A stretch of 64,000 nt of DNA from CSSed11-175R1 sp041685735 (lineage in GTDB: Bacteria > Actinomycetota > Nitriliruptoria > Nitriliruptorales > Nitriliruptoraceae): NCBI GenBank assembly GCA_041685735.1, contig JAWLFE010000009.1:1-64000 (forward strand), in the 5' to 3' direction. A program made the translations under genes and the position numbers. Of the stretch, positions 50,676 to 59,052 are shown in pieces. Below the pieces are notes generated by a model. That model did not search any database. It saw only the letters and a list, made by a program, of their open reading frames with translations, and had not been told where the DNA came from. Within the stretch, counting starts at the first letter, position 1. Each line of letters opens with the position of its first letter.

Positions 50676-51008
50676 ATGACCTCGCCCCCGCGTGACCCCG
50701 GATCGGACCCGGCCACCCTGCCGTCGGGTGGGCCCGGCACCCCGGCCGAGCCGTCGGTCACCCACCTCGTCCAGGGGATCGAGCCCGACCACCGCTACCG
50801 CTGCGATGCCTGCGGCAACGTGACGCGCTTCGACGTGGTGATGACGGCCACGACCCGTCAGTTCCACCACTTCGACCTCGGCGGGACCAGCCGTGTCGAA
50901 GAGGAGGAGATCCTGGACCAGCAGCTCGGTTCGGTGACCTGCCGCTGGTGCGGGCGCGCGGATGCGATCCGGGTCGAGCGTGCGCCGGTCTCGCCACCGC
51001 AGCCGTAG
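50676..51008 (+). CDS. Small zinc-ribbon protein
   Basis: 110 residues. Two CxxC pairs (RCDACGNVTRF and CRWCGRADAI) could bind one zinc; between them lies a strand-rich stretch with FHHFDLGG. The ~35-residue N-terminus is Pro/Gly-rich. It is immediately followed, with TAGTG overlap, by the coiled-coil gene interrupted by the assembly gap. A nucleic-acid-related role is a guess only. Confidence 0.7.
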   Translation: MTSPPRDPGSDPATLPSGGPGTPAEPSVTHLVQGIEPDHRYRCDACGNVTRFDVVMTATTRQFHHFDLGGTSRVEEEEILDQQLGSVTCRWCGRADAIRVERAPVSPPQP

Positions 51009-51884
51009 TGGCCGAGGATGCCGCGGGTCCGCCGAGTCCACCGCCCGACGCCGCGGTGCTCGCTGCGTTGGACGCGGACCGGTGGGCGGCGCTGCTGCCG
51101 TACCTGCGCGCCGCCCTGATGGACATCGACGAGGAGCGGCTCGGCGAGCGGGGTGTCAGCCTGCGGGCTGCGCCGACCGGTCGGTTGGCTGGTGGGTCCG
51201 GCCGGCGTGAGCTGTGCGAACTGATCGTGGCGCCCGATATCTGGGACACGATCCGCGCCGAGGTCCTGGCCATCGATCCGGTACCGGAGGACGTGGCATG
51301 GGTGGTGGCCGGACGGAGCGGGACCGCGGACACGGCCGGGGCGTCCGCACGCGCCCGCCCATCGAGCGGTCCGTCGGATGATCGGGAGCGACGGCGGTCC
51401 ACGCGCGACCGGGAACGGCTCAGGACCGTCCGGGAGGAGCGTGATGCCGCGCGTCGCCGAGCGGCCGGAGCCGACGCACGCGCCGATGCCGCGGTGCGTG
51501 AGCTCGAGGCGGCTCGTGACGAACTCGAGGTGCTGCGACAGCAGGTCCGGGAACTCGAGCAGCAGGTGCTGGACGCGGACGGTGAACGCACCCGCGCCGT
51601 GGAACGTGAGCGACGTCGACGGGATGCGGAGGTCGCTGAACTCCGTGGGCAGCTGACCGAGCTGCGGCGAGCCGACGAGCAGCGCCGCCGCGAGCAGCGC
51701 CGCCGGACCGACGAACGACGAGGGACCGGATCGGAGCGGGGGACCGCGGATCATCGGGGCGGCGGCGGGTCGGATGCCGGCGATGGGTCGGCCGACGGGG
51801 TTACCAACATCGTTCCGGGCCGCCCGAGCCGGCTGCCGACGGGCGTCGTCGCCGGGACCACGGAGGCGCTCGATCTCTACCTGC
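51008..51884 (+). CDS. N-terminal part of a coiled-coil protein, probably an actinobacterial NYN-domain RNA-processing protein (cut by assembly gap)
   Basis: 292 residues are readable before the run of N. Residues ~15-100 form a helical domain (WAALLPYLRAALMDIDEERLGERG). A long Arg/Glu-rich coiled coil (~115-235) follows, then a Gly/Asp linker and a segment GRPSRLPTGVVAGTTEALDLYL. In actinobacterial NYN/PIN-like proteins, as I remember them, such a segment stands just before the VDGYN nuclease motif, which would fall in the gap. The nuclease domain itself is not seen. An open frame crosses the gap into the next gene, but that is an artefact of the N run. Confidence 0.6.
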
Positions 51885-51984
51885 NNNNNNNNNNNNNNNN
51901 NNNNNNNNNNNNNNNNNNNNNNNNNNNNNNNNNNNNNNNNNNNNNNNNNNNNNNNNNNNNNNNNNNNNNNNNNNNNNNNNNNNN
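51885..51984. other. 100-N assembly gap
   Basis: Exactly 100 N, the conventional placeholder for a gap of unknown length. It removes the 3' end of the coiled-coil gene and the 5' end of the glycosyltransferase, and may hide further genes. Confidence 0.99.
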
Positions 51985-53007
51985 GGAGCGGCGGCCGCCC
52001 ACGATGACCGGCAGCCCTACCGGACGGTGCGGGCGCCCGGCGGGGTCCAGCCCACACCGGCGATCCGTCGACGCGCGATCGGTCTGGCCCGACAGCACGA
52101 CGTCGAGGTGGTCGTGCTGGGGGCCATGTGGCCGCTCGGTGAGCTCGCGCCGGCACTCCACGAGCGTCTGGGGGTTCCGATCGTCGCCCTGTCCCACGGG
52201 CTGGAAGCCGGGTTGTCGCGCGTCGGAGGCGGCCGGCTGGTCCGGCGTGCGACCCGGGGCCTGGCGGCGGTCACCACCATCAGCGACTGGTCCGAACGGT
52301 GCCTGGCACCACACGTGCGCGCCGACCGGATCGCGCGTGTGGCTCCGGGTGTCGACGCGCAGCGCTTCCAGGTCGATCCGTCCCTCGGCCGGGAGTGGCG
52401 TCGACGCTGGGGCATCCCCGCCGACGCGCCGGTCGTGGGCTGCGTCTCACGCCTGGTGGCCCGCAAGGGGCAGGACACGCTCGTCGACCGGTGGCCGGAG
52501 CTGCGGCGTCGCCATCCGGACGCCTGGTTGGTCCTCGTCGGTGAGGGACCGCTCAAGGCCCAGCTCACGCGGCGCGTGGAGCGGCTCGGTGGCTCCGCCC
52601 AGGTGGTCTTCGCCGGCCGCGTCGAAGATCCCGACCTGCCGGGGGCGTACGCCGCGATGGACGTGTTCGCCATGCCCTGCCGGGACCGCTGGGCCGGGAT
52701 GGACGTCGAAGGGCTCGGGATCGTCTACCTCGAGGCGCAGGCGGGCGGCCTCCCGGTCGTCGCCGGTCGCTCCGGTGGTGCGCCGGAGACGGTGCTGGAC
52801 GGGACAACCGGCACCGTGGTCGACGGCCGCGACGGGGCGGCGGTGCTCGCCGCCATCGATCGCTGGGTCGATGATCCCCCGGCCCGGCGGGACGCCGGAC
52901 GGGCCGGTCGGCAGTGGGTCGCGCGCCAGTGGTCCTGGACCGTGGCTGCGGAGCGGTTCACGCGGGTGCTCGACGAGGTCGTTCGCCCGCAGACCCCGGA
53001 CAGATGA
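51985..53007 (+). CDS. GT4 glycosyltransferase, PimB-like, missing its N-terminus
   Basis: 340 residues remain; the frame is open from the gap edge. The visible part starts in the N-terminal Rossmann domain (HDVEVVVLGAMWPLGELAPAL, ALSHGLEAG) and contains the complete C-terminal GT-B domain (VVGCVSRLVARKGQDTLVDRWPEL, LVGEGPLKAQL, VVFAGRVEDPDLPGAYAAMDVFAMP, DVEGLGIVYLEAQAGGLPVVAGRSGGAPETV with the donor-binding glutamates). It most resembles phosphatidylinositol mannosyltransferase PimB' and related GDP-mannose enzymes. The neighbours match those of mycobacterial pimB, supporting that call. Acceptor specificity is unproven. Confidence 0.8.
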   Translation, partial: GAAAAHDDRQPYRTVRAPGGVQPTPAIRRRAIGLARQHDVEVVVLGAMWPLGELAPALHERLGVPIVALSHGLEAGLSRVGGGRLVRRATRGLAAVTTISDWSERCLAPHVRADRIARVAPGVDAQRFQVDPSLGREWRRRWGIPADAPVVGCVSRLVARKGQDTLVDRWPELRRRHPDAWLVLVGEGPLKAQLTRRVERLGGSAQVVFAGRVEDPDLPGAYAAMDVFAMPCRDRWAGMDVEGLGIVYLEAQAGGLPVVAGRSGGAPETVLDGTTGTVVDGRDGAAVLAAIDRWVDDPPARRDAGRAGRQWVARQWSWTVAAERFTRVLDEVVRPQTPDR

Positions 53008-53072
53008 CCGCGCAGATGATCGCGGCGGATGCTCGGACCGACCGGGAGCGGCGCGGCCCCGACCCAGCGGTC

Positions 53073-53093
53073 GCTCGCGTGCGTGGCGCGAGC
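53073..53093. terminator. Hairpin between convergent glycosyltransferase and EEP-domain genes
   Basis: The arms gctcgcg (53073-53079) and cgcgagc (53087-53093) pair perfectly around a 7-base loop in the 94-base gap between the two stop codons. Confidence 0.5.
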
Positions 53094-53101
53094 CATCCCC
53101 G

Positions 53102-55018
53102 TCATCCGTCCTCGTCCGGGGGGACCAGCACCACCCGGGCGGTCACCGGGAGGTGATCCGAACCGCCGGCCTGCGGCACGTCGGACCCGACGACGTCGAA
53201 CTCCTGGGTGACGAGGATGTGGTCGATCTGGACCTCCGGGTCGGCGGATGGGAAGGTGGGGTTCGTCTCGGGGACCGCTGAGCGTGCGATGTCGCCGAAG
53301 GTGGCCAGTTCGGCATCGTCGGGTTCGGCATTGAGATCGCCGGCGATGATGACGGGGACCCCCCGTTCCTGGAGCCGTGCGAGCGTCCCGGCCACGGCTC
53401 GCGCCTGGGGCAGCCGGGTGTCGCCCTGCTGGTCGACGTGTGACAGGTGGGTCGCGATCAGCGCCACCCGTCGTTCGGGTTCGACCTCCAGGACGACGAT
53501 GAGCTGGCTGCGGGCCATCGCATCGCTGCCCCGTGGCAGTCGTTCGATGTTGACCTCGGTGATCGGGTACCGGCTGAACACGGCGTTCCCCCAGATCTCG
53601 TCTGCGGCGGGCGCGAAGACGTAGGGCATGTCCAGACGTTCCTGGAGCATCCGCAGGGGCTCCCGACTGCCGGTGGTCAGCCAGCCGCGATCGACCTCGT
53701 TGAGCACGACGATGTCCGCATCCGTGTCGTCGATGGCCTGGCCGATCTCTCCCAGGGACATCCGTCCGTGCGGGTCGAACCCCATGTGGATGTTGTAGAG
53801 CGTGATGCCGATCTCATCGCCGGGTTGGCCGGGTGCCGGCTGCGTGGGAGCCGGCGTGGCGACCAGCGCCGCGGCGACACCGGCGGTGACCACGGTCGCT
53901 GCGACGACCGCCAGGACCTGACGGGCCGTACCCCGCTCCCGCAGGGCGGGACGGAACTCCGCGGTCGCGATGAACAGCCCGGCGCCGGCGACGATGGTCG
54001 AGGTCGCGAGCAGCACCGCCCGACGGGGGAACGGCAGGACGAGGTCGTAGCCCGCGTAGTACAGGAACCCGATCGTCAGGAAGGCCAGCGGGAAGCCCGC
54101 AGCCGCGACGGCACGCCGGCGTGCGCTCACTCCGACATCCGCGCGGGTGACGGCTCCGACGGTCAGGCCCAACCCGACGACGAGCAGCACCTGCGCGGCC
54201 ACCGCGGTGATCGACGCGGCCTGCAGGGACCCGGCCGTGCCGAACAGCACCAGGCCGGCGCCGGTCGCACCCGCGACGGCCGGCCCGAACCAGCGGGCAC
54301 TGATCGCCGCCGCGATCGCCAGCCCGTGCGCGACGACGACCGTGCTGACCACCAGCACGTCCGGCCAGCCCGTCGCGGTCACCACCCGCCCGGGCGCTGC
54401 GGTGAGGATGCCGACGAGCACGAGCACCGGGCCCATGAGCCACCACGGCCAGGCGGGACCGGGGACAACCGCGTGGTCAGGTGCGAGGATCCCGCGAGCA
54501 TCCCGGGCGGCGAGCACGCTCGACCCCAGTAGGACGATGAGCACGGCCCAGGCGGTGAGACCATCCCGCCACACGAGGTCCGTCGTTCCGAGACCGATGT
54601 GGATCGCGATCGAACCGGCGATCCCGAGCAGCACCGCGATCCGTGCCTGGCGACCTGACGGGGCACCGGCTCCGATCACGCCGAAGGCGATGCCCGCGCC
54701 GACGATGGCCACCGACGATGCGGCGAACTGCAGCGGTCCGCCGTCGGATACCTGCAGGAGCAACCTCCCGGCGACCACCAACGTGATCCCGAGCGGCCAG
54801 CCGATCCGGATGACGGCCTCGCCGAGCAACCCGCAGACCAACGGAGCGACGATCGCGATGGCCAGTGCGATCGCGCCCATCACGGTGGCCGAGGTCGATC
54901 CCGCGTCGCCGACGACGAACAGCAGCGAGGGCAACCAGACCCGCAGGACATCGAAGAACACCAGCGCGATCAGGGCGGTGACGGGGACCAGGGTCCCCGG
55001 CCGTGCCGTGTCGGTCAC
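53102..55018 (-). CDS. Polytopic membrane protein with C-terminal endonuclease/exonuclease/phosphatase domain
   Basis: 638 residues from GTG 55018, five bases after GGAGG. The first ~380 residues contain about ten to twelve hydrophobic helices. The last ~250 form an EEP fold: LYNIHMGFDPHGR, IVVLNEVDRGW, VALIATHLSHVD, VIIAGDLNAEPDD and GGSDHLPVTARVVL give the usual metal and catalytic residues. EEP members hydrolyse phosphodiesters of nucleic acids, inositol phosphates or sphingomyelin. The membrane fusion suggests a lipid or wall-related substrate (inference), fitting the adjacent mannosyltransferase. The topology of the C-domain is uncertain. Confidence 0.8.
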   Translation of the reverse strand: MTDTARPGTLVPVTALIALVFFDVLRVWLPSLLFVVGDAGSTSATVMGAIALAIAIVAPLVCGLLGEAVIRIGWPLGITLVVAGRLLLQVSDGGPLQFAASSVAIVGAGIAFGVIGAGAPSGRQARIAVLLGIAGSIAIHIGLGTTDLVWRDGLTAWAVLIVLLGSSVLAARDARGILAPDHAVVPGPAWPWWLMGPVLVLVGILTAAPGRVVTATGWPDVLVVSTVVVAHGLAIAAAISARWFGPAVAGATGAGLVLFGTAGSLQAASITAVAAQVLLVVGLGLTVGAVTRADVGVSARRRAVAAAGFPLAFLTIGFLYYAGYDLVLPFPRRAVLLATSTIVAGAGLFIATAEFRPALRERGTARQVLAVVAATVVTAGVAAALVATPAPTQPAPGQPGDEIGITLYNIHMGFDPHGRMSLGEIGQAIDDTDADIVVLNEVDRGWLTTGSREPLRMLQERLDMPYVFAPAADEIWGNAVFSRYPITEVNIERLPRGSDAMARSQLIVVLEVEPERRVALIATHLSHVDQQGDTRLPQARAVAGTLARLQERGVPVIIAGDLNAEPDDAELATFGDIARSAVPETNPTFPSADPEVQIDHILVTQEFDVVGSDVPQAGGSDHLPVTARVVLVPPDEDG

Positions 55019-55185
55019 CGAGTCCTCCACCCCAGGTGTGGGCGGGGAGCCTAATGCCCCGACCGGTGGATCCACGACGGTCGAGGCTACGGTGCCGACG
55101 TCGCCGCGCGGTGCGCCGGGCACGGCAGCGGCGACGGTGACGCAGCGGCCCGTGCCCAGGGTCGCCGGTCGGTGAGGAGGCAGGG

Positions 55186-55974
55186 GTGGATGCGGTGGTG
55201 TCGGTCGCAGGTGCGCAACCGTGGTCAGCCGTGGGCGCGGGGCCGCGCGGCGCGGTCGGTGTCATCGTCACGCACGGGTTCACCGCGAACCCCGCATCCA
55301 CGCGACCGCTCGGCCAGCGGCTCGCGGCCGAGGGGTTCACGGTCGAGGTGCCCGTCCTGCCCGGTCACGGGACCGATCACCACGATCTGGCGCGGACCCG
55401 GTACCGCGACTGGATCGCTGCGCTGGAGCGGCTCGTGGACAACCTGCGACCGCGGCTCGAACATCTCGTGCTCGTCGGGCATTCGATGGGGGCCACCCTC
55501 TCGCTGGACATCGCGAGTCGACGTCCGAAAGACATCGATGCGGTGGTCTCCATCAACGCGCCGCTGACCGATCGTGGCGGGCTCCTGGTGAGCCTGTCGC
55601 CGCTGCTGCAGTACGTCGTGCCGTGGGTGCCGCGTGGACTGGCCGGGATGCCGGCGAACGATGTCGCCCGTCCGGGGGTGTGGGAGCATGCCTACGACCG
55701 CGTGTCCACGCGTGCCGCACGCTCCCTCATGGTCGAGTTGCCGCGGATCCGGTCGCAGTTGCTCGACCTCACGCAGCCGCTGCTGGTGGTGCGGTCGCTG
55801 GTCGACCACACCGTGCCACCCGGCGATGGGATCGAGTTGCAGGAACTCGTCGGGAGTGCGGACATCCGTGAGTTGTTGTGCGAGCGCTCCTACCATGTCG
55901 TCATGCTGGACCACGATGGGCCGGCGGTGGAGGCTGCGGTGGTGGAGTTCGTGACCGATGTGACGGGGGCCTGA
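55186..55974 (+). CDS. Alpha/beta hydrolase, carboxylesterase/monoacylglycerol lipase-like
   Basis: 262 residues from GTG 55186, five bases after AGGAGG. Motifs are VIVTHGFTANPASTRPLGQRLAAEGF, the nucleophile elbow LVGHSMGATLSLDIA, the acid in VVRSLVDHTVPP and His in CERSYHVVMLDHD. This is the Est30/thioesterase-like pattern of Bacillus-type carboxylesterases. It is cytoplasmic and acts on short acyl esters or monoglycerides in known relatives. It precedes the SRPBCC gene by one base. Confidence 0.88.
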   Translation: MDAVVSVAGAQPWSAVGAGPRGAVGVIVTHGFTANPASTRPLGQRLAAEGFTVEVPVLPGHGTDHHDLARTRYRDWIAALERLVDNLRPRLEHLVLVGHSMGATLSLDIASRRPKDIDAVVSINAPLTDRGGLLVSLSPLLQYVVPWVPRGLAGMPANDVARPGVWEHAYDRVSTRAARSLMVELPRIRSQLLDLTQPLLVVRSLVDHTVPPGDGIELQELVGSADIRELLCERSYHVVMLDHDGPAVEAAVVEFVTDVTGA

Positions 55975-55975
55975 C

Positions 55976-56422
55976 GTGCGGCTGTCGGTCGACGACGCCG
56001 GCTTCGTCCGTGCTCCCCGCGAACTGGTCTACCGCCGGGTGACCGATATCCGTACCTGGCCGTCCTGGTGGCCGGGGACCCGGGTCCGTCCGCTGCCATC
56101 GGTCGGTCCGGACGAGCGTTGGGGGCTCGAGGTCGCCGCCGCTCCCGGGCTGCGGTTGCGCCTGGGGCTCACACCGGTCCGCTGGCGGCACGACGTCGGG
56201 TTCGAACTGCTCCTGGACGGCGATCTGGACGGTCGGGGCGAGTTCTGGCTGGAGGAGGTCCGGTCGGGCACGGTGGTCCATCACCTGGTGGTGGCGGGAT
56301 CGCCGTTGCGATGGCCCTCCCGCGTGCACCGCGGCTACCGACGGGCGGCGCGTCGAGGGCTCTGGGGGCTCAAGGACGTCCTGCAGCTCGAGGCCCGTAC
56401 CTCCGCGGGGTTGCTCCCGTGA
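55976..56422 (+). CDS. SRPBCC/START-like (polyketide cyclase) domain protein
   Basis: 148 residues from GTG 55976. The helix-grip pattern is visible: VRAPRELVYRRVTDIRTWPSWWPGTR, strand-rich middle, and a long amphipathic C-terminal helix (GYRRAARRGLWGLKDVLQLEA). Such domains bind hydrophobic ligands. It occupies the place of Rv2185c next to the ArsA-type gene in mycobacteria (from memory). Its stop overlaps the zinc-ribbon membrane gene as GTGA. Confidence 0.75.
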   Translation: MRLSVDDAGFVRAPRELVYRRVTDIRTWPSWWPGTRVRPLPSVGPDERWGLEVAAAPGLRLRLGLTPVRWRHDVGFELLLDGDLDGRGEFWLEEVRSGTVVHHLVVAGSPLRWPSRVHRGYRRAARRGLWGLKDVLQLEARTSAGLLP

Positions 56423-57219
56423 GGTGTGATGCCTGTGGCGCGCGCAACAGCGACGATGCGGCCTGGTGCACCCAGTGCTACGCATCGTTCCAGCAGGCCG
56501 CCCCGGCGAGCCCCGCGTCCGACCCGATCGCGCCGCCCGCGCCTGACCCGATCGCGCCGCCCGCGGCCGGGCCTGACGTCGCCACGGGGCGGCCCACCGA
56601 CCAGCCGACCGGGGACGCCTCCGACCCGGCCGCCTCGGCTCCGCCGGCGCGGACGTCGTCCGACGTCACCGGTGCAGCTGCACCGGGCCCCGCGGCAGCG
56701 CCGTCGGGGGGACGCACCGACCGTGACATCCGTGAGATCGACGGGCAGGTGGAGTGGCGGTGTCCGACCTGCACATCCTGGGTGGCTCTGGAGGATCCCG
56801 TCTGTGCCACGTGTGGTGGGGCCCGGGTCGGATTCGGCGACCCGGCCACGCCGTCAGCGGACGGCAGCGACGTCGCTGAACAGGTCGTGTTGGGCGCCTC
56901 CGCGGTGCTGCCAGGAGCCGGCCACTTCCTCATCGGTCGGGTCGGTTCCGGGGTCACCCGGGCCGCGCTGTTCCTGCTGTGGGCGGTGGGTGGCCTGTGG
57001 TGGATCGTGAGTACGCAGGACGGCCGCAGCCCGGGGATCGTCCTGCTGGTGGGTGCGGTGGTCCTGTGGGCAGCGACGCTCGTCGACGCCAACGCGATCA
57101 CCAAGGGGCAGAGCAGCGAACCCTTCGGTGTGCGTGGTCTGCTCTGGACGGTCGTCGGCGTGACCGGCCTGTTGATGCTGATGGTGGCCTTCGCCGCCGC
57201 TGGTTCCCTGGGCGGCTGA
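56419..57219 (+). CDS. Double zinc-ribbon protein with C-terminal membrane domain
   Basis: 266 residues from GTG 56419. Two zinc ribbons are coded: Cys ~3/6/17/20 at the very N-terminus and Cys ~115/118/129/132 (CPTC...CATC), separated by a Pro/Ala-rich linker with a repeated DPIAPPA unit. Residues ~148-262 contain three or four hydrophobic helices beginning with a TM2-like motif (LPGAGHFLIGRVGSG). The cytoplasmic ribbons could recruit a partner to the membrane. It lies between the SRPBCC gene and the Get3-like ATPase. Function unknown. Confidence 0.7.
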   Translation: MRCDACGARNSDDAAWCTQCYASFQQAAPASPASDPIAPPAPDPIAPPAAGPDVATGRPTDQPTGDASDPAASAPPARTSSDVTGAAAPGPAAAPSGGRTDRDIREIDGQVEWRCPTCTSWVALEDPVCATCGGARVGFGDPATPSADGSDVAEQVVLGASAVLPGAGHFLIGRVGSGVTRAALFLLWAVGGLWWIVSTQDGRSPGIVLLVGAVVLWAATLVDANAITKGQSSEPFGVRGLLWTVVGVTGLLMLMVAFAAAGSLGG

Positions 57220-57339
57220 CCGGCCGAAGGGAACGGCTTCCCACCCGGCGCCCGCCGGTGCCTGGGTGCCTCGGTCAGCTAGCCTGCCGTCTTTGGTGAG
57301 CCGGCCGTCACCGGTCGATCCCGGCCCCTGGAGGCATCC

Positions 57340-58569
57340 CTGACCCGCATCCTGCTCGTGACCGGCAAAGGCGGCGTCGGCAAGACGTCCGTGGCTGCTG
57401 CGACCGCCGTCCGCGCGGCGGCGGGTGGGTCGCGTGTGCTGGTGACCTCGACGGACCCGGCGCACTCGCTGGCCGACGTGCTCGACGAGCCGCTGGTCGA
57501 CGAGCCGGGGCCGATCCCGTTCCCGGGGTCGGTGGGCCAGGCCGGGGGTGAGCTGCAGGCCCAGCAGATCGATGCGCAGGCCCGGCTCGAACAGCACTGG
57601 GGTGCGGTCCGGGACTACCTGGCGACGGTGCTCGCCGCGGGTGGGATGGAAGCGGCGCGGGCCGAGGAACTGGTCCTGCTGCCGGGGTTGGACGAACTGT
57701 TCGCGCTCATCGACCTACGGCTCCGGGTGGCCTCCGGTCGGCACGACCTGATCGTGGTGGACTGCGCGCCGACCGCGGAGACCCTGCGGTTGCTCGCACT
57801 CCCGGATGCACTGCGCTGGTACGCCGACCGCTTCCTCGGTGCCGGACGCCACCTGGCGCGGGTGGCGCGGCCGCTGGGTCGCCGTGGATCCGACCCTCCC
57901 GGTGGCGTCCCGGTGCCCGGGGATCACGTCTTCGATGCGGTCGAGCGGGTCCATGCGGACCTGGCGATCGTGCATGCCCTGCTCCAGGACCCCCAGCGGG
58001 CCAGCGTGCGGTTGGTCACCAACCCGGAACGCCTGGCGGTGGCCGAGTCGATGCGCACGGCGACGTCGCTGTCGCTGTTCGGGTACGCCATCGATGCGGT
58101 CATCGCCAACCGGGTGCTCCCCGCCGAGGTCGCCGACCCCTACCTCGAAGGGTGGCACGGTCGTCACGCGGAACACCTCACGGCCCTGCGGGAGGCGTTC
58201 GCCCCCCTTGAGATCCGTCAGGCGCCACTGCTGCGTGACGAACCGATCGGTGTCGATGCGCTCCTGGAGCTCTCGGAGCACCTGTACCCGGACGGGGACC
58301 CCGCGCGGGTCCTGCACGAGTCGGTGCCCCTGCAGCTGTCCGCGGACGGTGACGAACGGCAGCTGACCCTGGTCCTGCCGTTCGCGACGACCGATGACCT
58401 GGAGGTGCATCGGCACGGTGACGACCTGCACCTCAAGGTCGCCGGCGTGCGTCGTCGGCTCAGCCTGCCGGATTCGTTGCGATCGAGCGAGGTCGTGGGA
58501 GCCCGTCTCGACGGGGGACGGCTCGTCGTACGCTTCCGCTCGTCGGAGCCCGTCCAGGTGGGCTCGTGA
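57340..58569 (+). CDS. ArsA/Get3-family ATPase with Hsp20-like C-terminal domain; probable CTG start
   Basis: 409 residues if translation begins at CTG 57340, five bases after GGAGG. The usual first codons of the family, M-T-R-I-L-L-x-T-GKGGVGKT, align exactly with LTRILLVTGKGGVGKT. The first GTG (57358) would cut into beta-strand 1, and an in-frame stop lies at 57280 with no ATG, GTG or TTG in between. Deviant Walker A is at ~8-16, with switch motifs STDPAHSLADVL and VVDCAPTAETLRLLALPD. The last ~85 residues form the alpha-crystallin-like ArsA_HSP20 domain. Get3-type ATPases carry hydrophobic tails to membranes; arsenite efflux is unlikely without arsB. Confidence 0.9.
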   Translation: MTRILLVTGKGGVGKTSVAAATAVRAAAGGSRVLVTSTDPAHSLADVLDEPLVDEPGPIPFPGSVGQAGGELQAQQIDAQARLEQHWGAVRDYLATVLAAGGMEAARAEELVLLPGLDELFALIDLRLRVASGRHDLIVVDCAPTAETLRLLALPDALRWYADRFLGAGRHLARVARPLGRRGSDPPGGVPVPGDHVFDAVERVHADLAIVHALLQDPQRASVRLVTNPERLAVAESMRTATSLSLFGYAIDAVIANRVLPAEVADPYLEGWHGRHAEHLTALREAFAPLEIRQAPLLRDEPIGVDALLELSEHLYPDGDPARVLHESVPLQLSADGDERQLTLVLPFATTDDLEVHRHGDDLHLKVAGVRRRLSLPDSLRSSEVVGARLDGGRLVVRFRSSEPVQVGS

Positions 58570-58593
58570 CGCGAGCGGCGGAGGGACGAGCGT

Positions 58594-59052
58594 ATGGGTG
58601 CTGAGCACACACGCCCCTGGTGGGCATCTGACGATCCCGGGGTGGACGAACTGGCCGTCGACGAGGATCCGCTGACCGTCCACCGGACCGCTCGTCGCCC
58701 GGCTACGCAGGCCAGTGGGACCGACCCGGCGGCCGACCACGACGCACCGGGTGCGGATCAGGCACACGACGCCTCGACCTGCGGCCTCTGTCCGGTCTGT
58801 CTCGGTCTGCGGCTGCTCGGCGAGCACCGGCCTGAGGTCCTCGAGCACCTCAACGAGGCGTCGCGTCACCTGTCCGCGGCCATCCGCGGGCTGCTCGAAC
58901 AGGACACCCAGGCCTCCCGCGCTGACCGCAGCCAGCGCCAACCGTCGGACCGATTCGAACGGATCCAGGTCGACGGCCCGGATGTGCGACACGGTGAGGC
59001 GCGATCGGCAGGGGGTGCCGCGCAGGGTGAACCGGGGGCGTGGCGACCATGA
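58594..59052 (+). CDS. Conserved CxxCxxC protein of the ArsA locus
   Basis: 152 residues from ATG 58594 (GGAGG nine bases upstream). The only ordered part is ~62-105: CGLCPVCLGLRLLGEHRPEVLEHLNEASRHLSAAIRGLLE. It has three Cys in CxxCxxC spacing, able to bind metal, followed by an amphipathic helix. The flanks are Asp/Arg/Ala-rich. It matches the small gene that follows the ArsA homologue in mycobacteria (Rv2183c, from memory). Its stop overlaps the kinase start as ATGA. Function unknown. Confidence 0.65.
   Translation: MGAEHTRPWWASDDPGVDELAVDEDPLTVHRTARRPATQASGTDPAADHDAPGADQAHDASTCGLCPVCLGLRLLGEHRPEVLEHLNEASRHLSAAIRGLLEQDTQASRADRSQRQPSDRFERIQVDGPDVRHGEARSAGGAAQGEPGAWRP

Noticed and set aside
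51008..53281. 777-codon open frame across the N run
   Set aside because: It depends on 100 placeholder bases staying in frame, and after the gap it is not in the frame that carries the glycosyltransferase motifs.
57358..58569. GTG 57358 as the start of the ArsA/Get3-like gene
   Set aside because: It would delete six conserved N-terminal residues including part of beta-strand 1 and has no SD at proper spacing, unlike CTG 57340.
57340..58569. Arsenite efflux ATPase
   Set aside because: Single ATPase half with an Hsp20-like tail and no arsB, arsR or arsD nearby; context matches the Get3-like actinobacterial locus instead.
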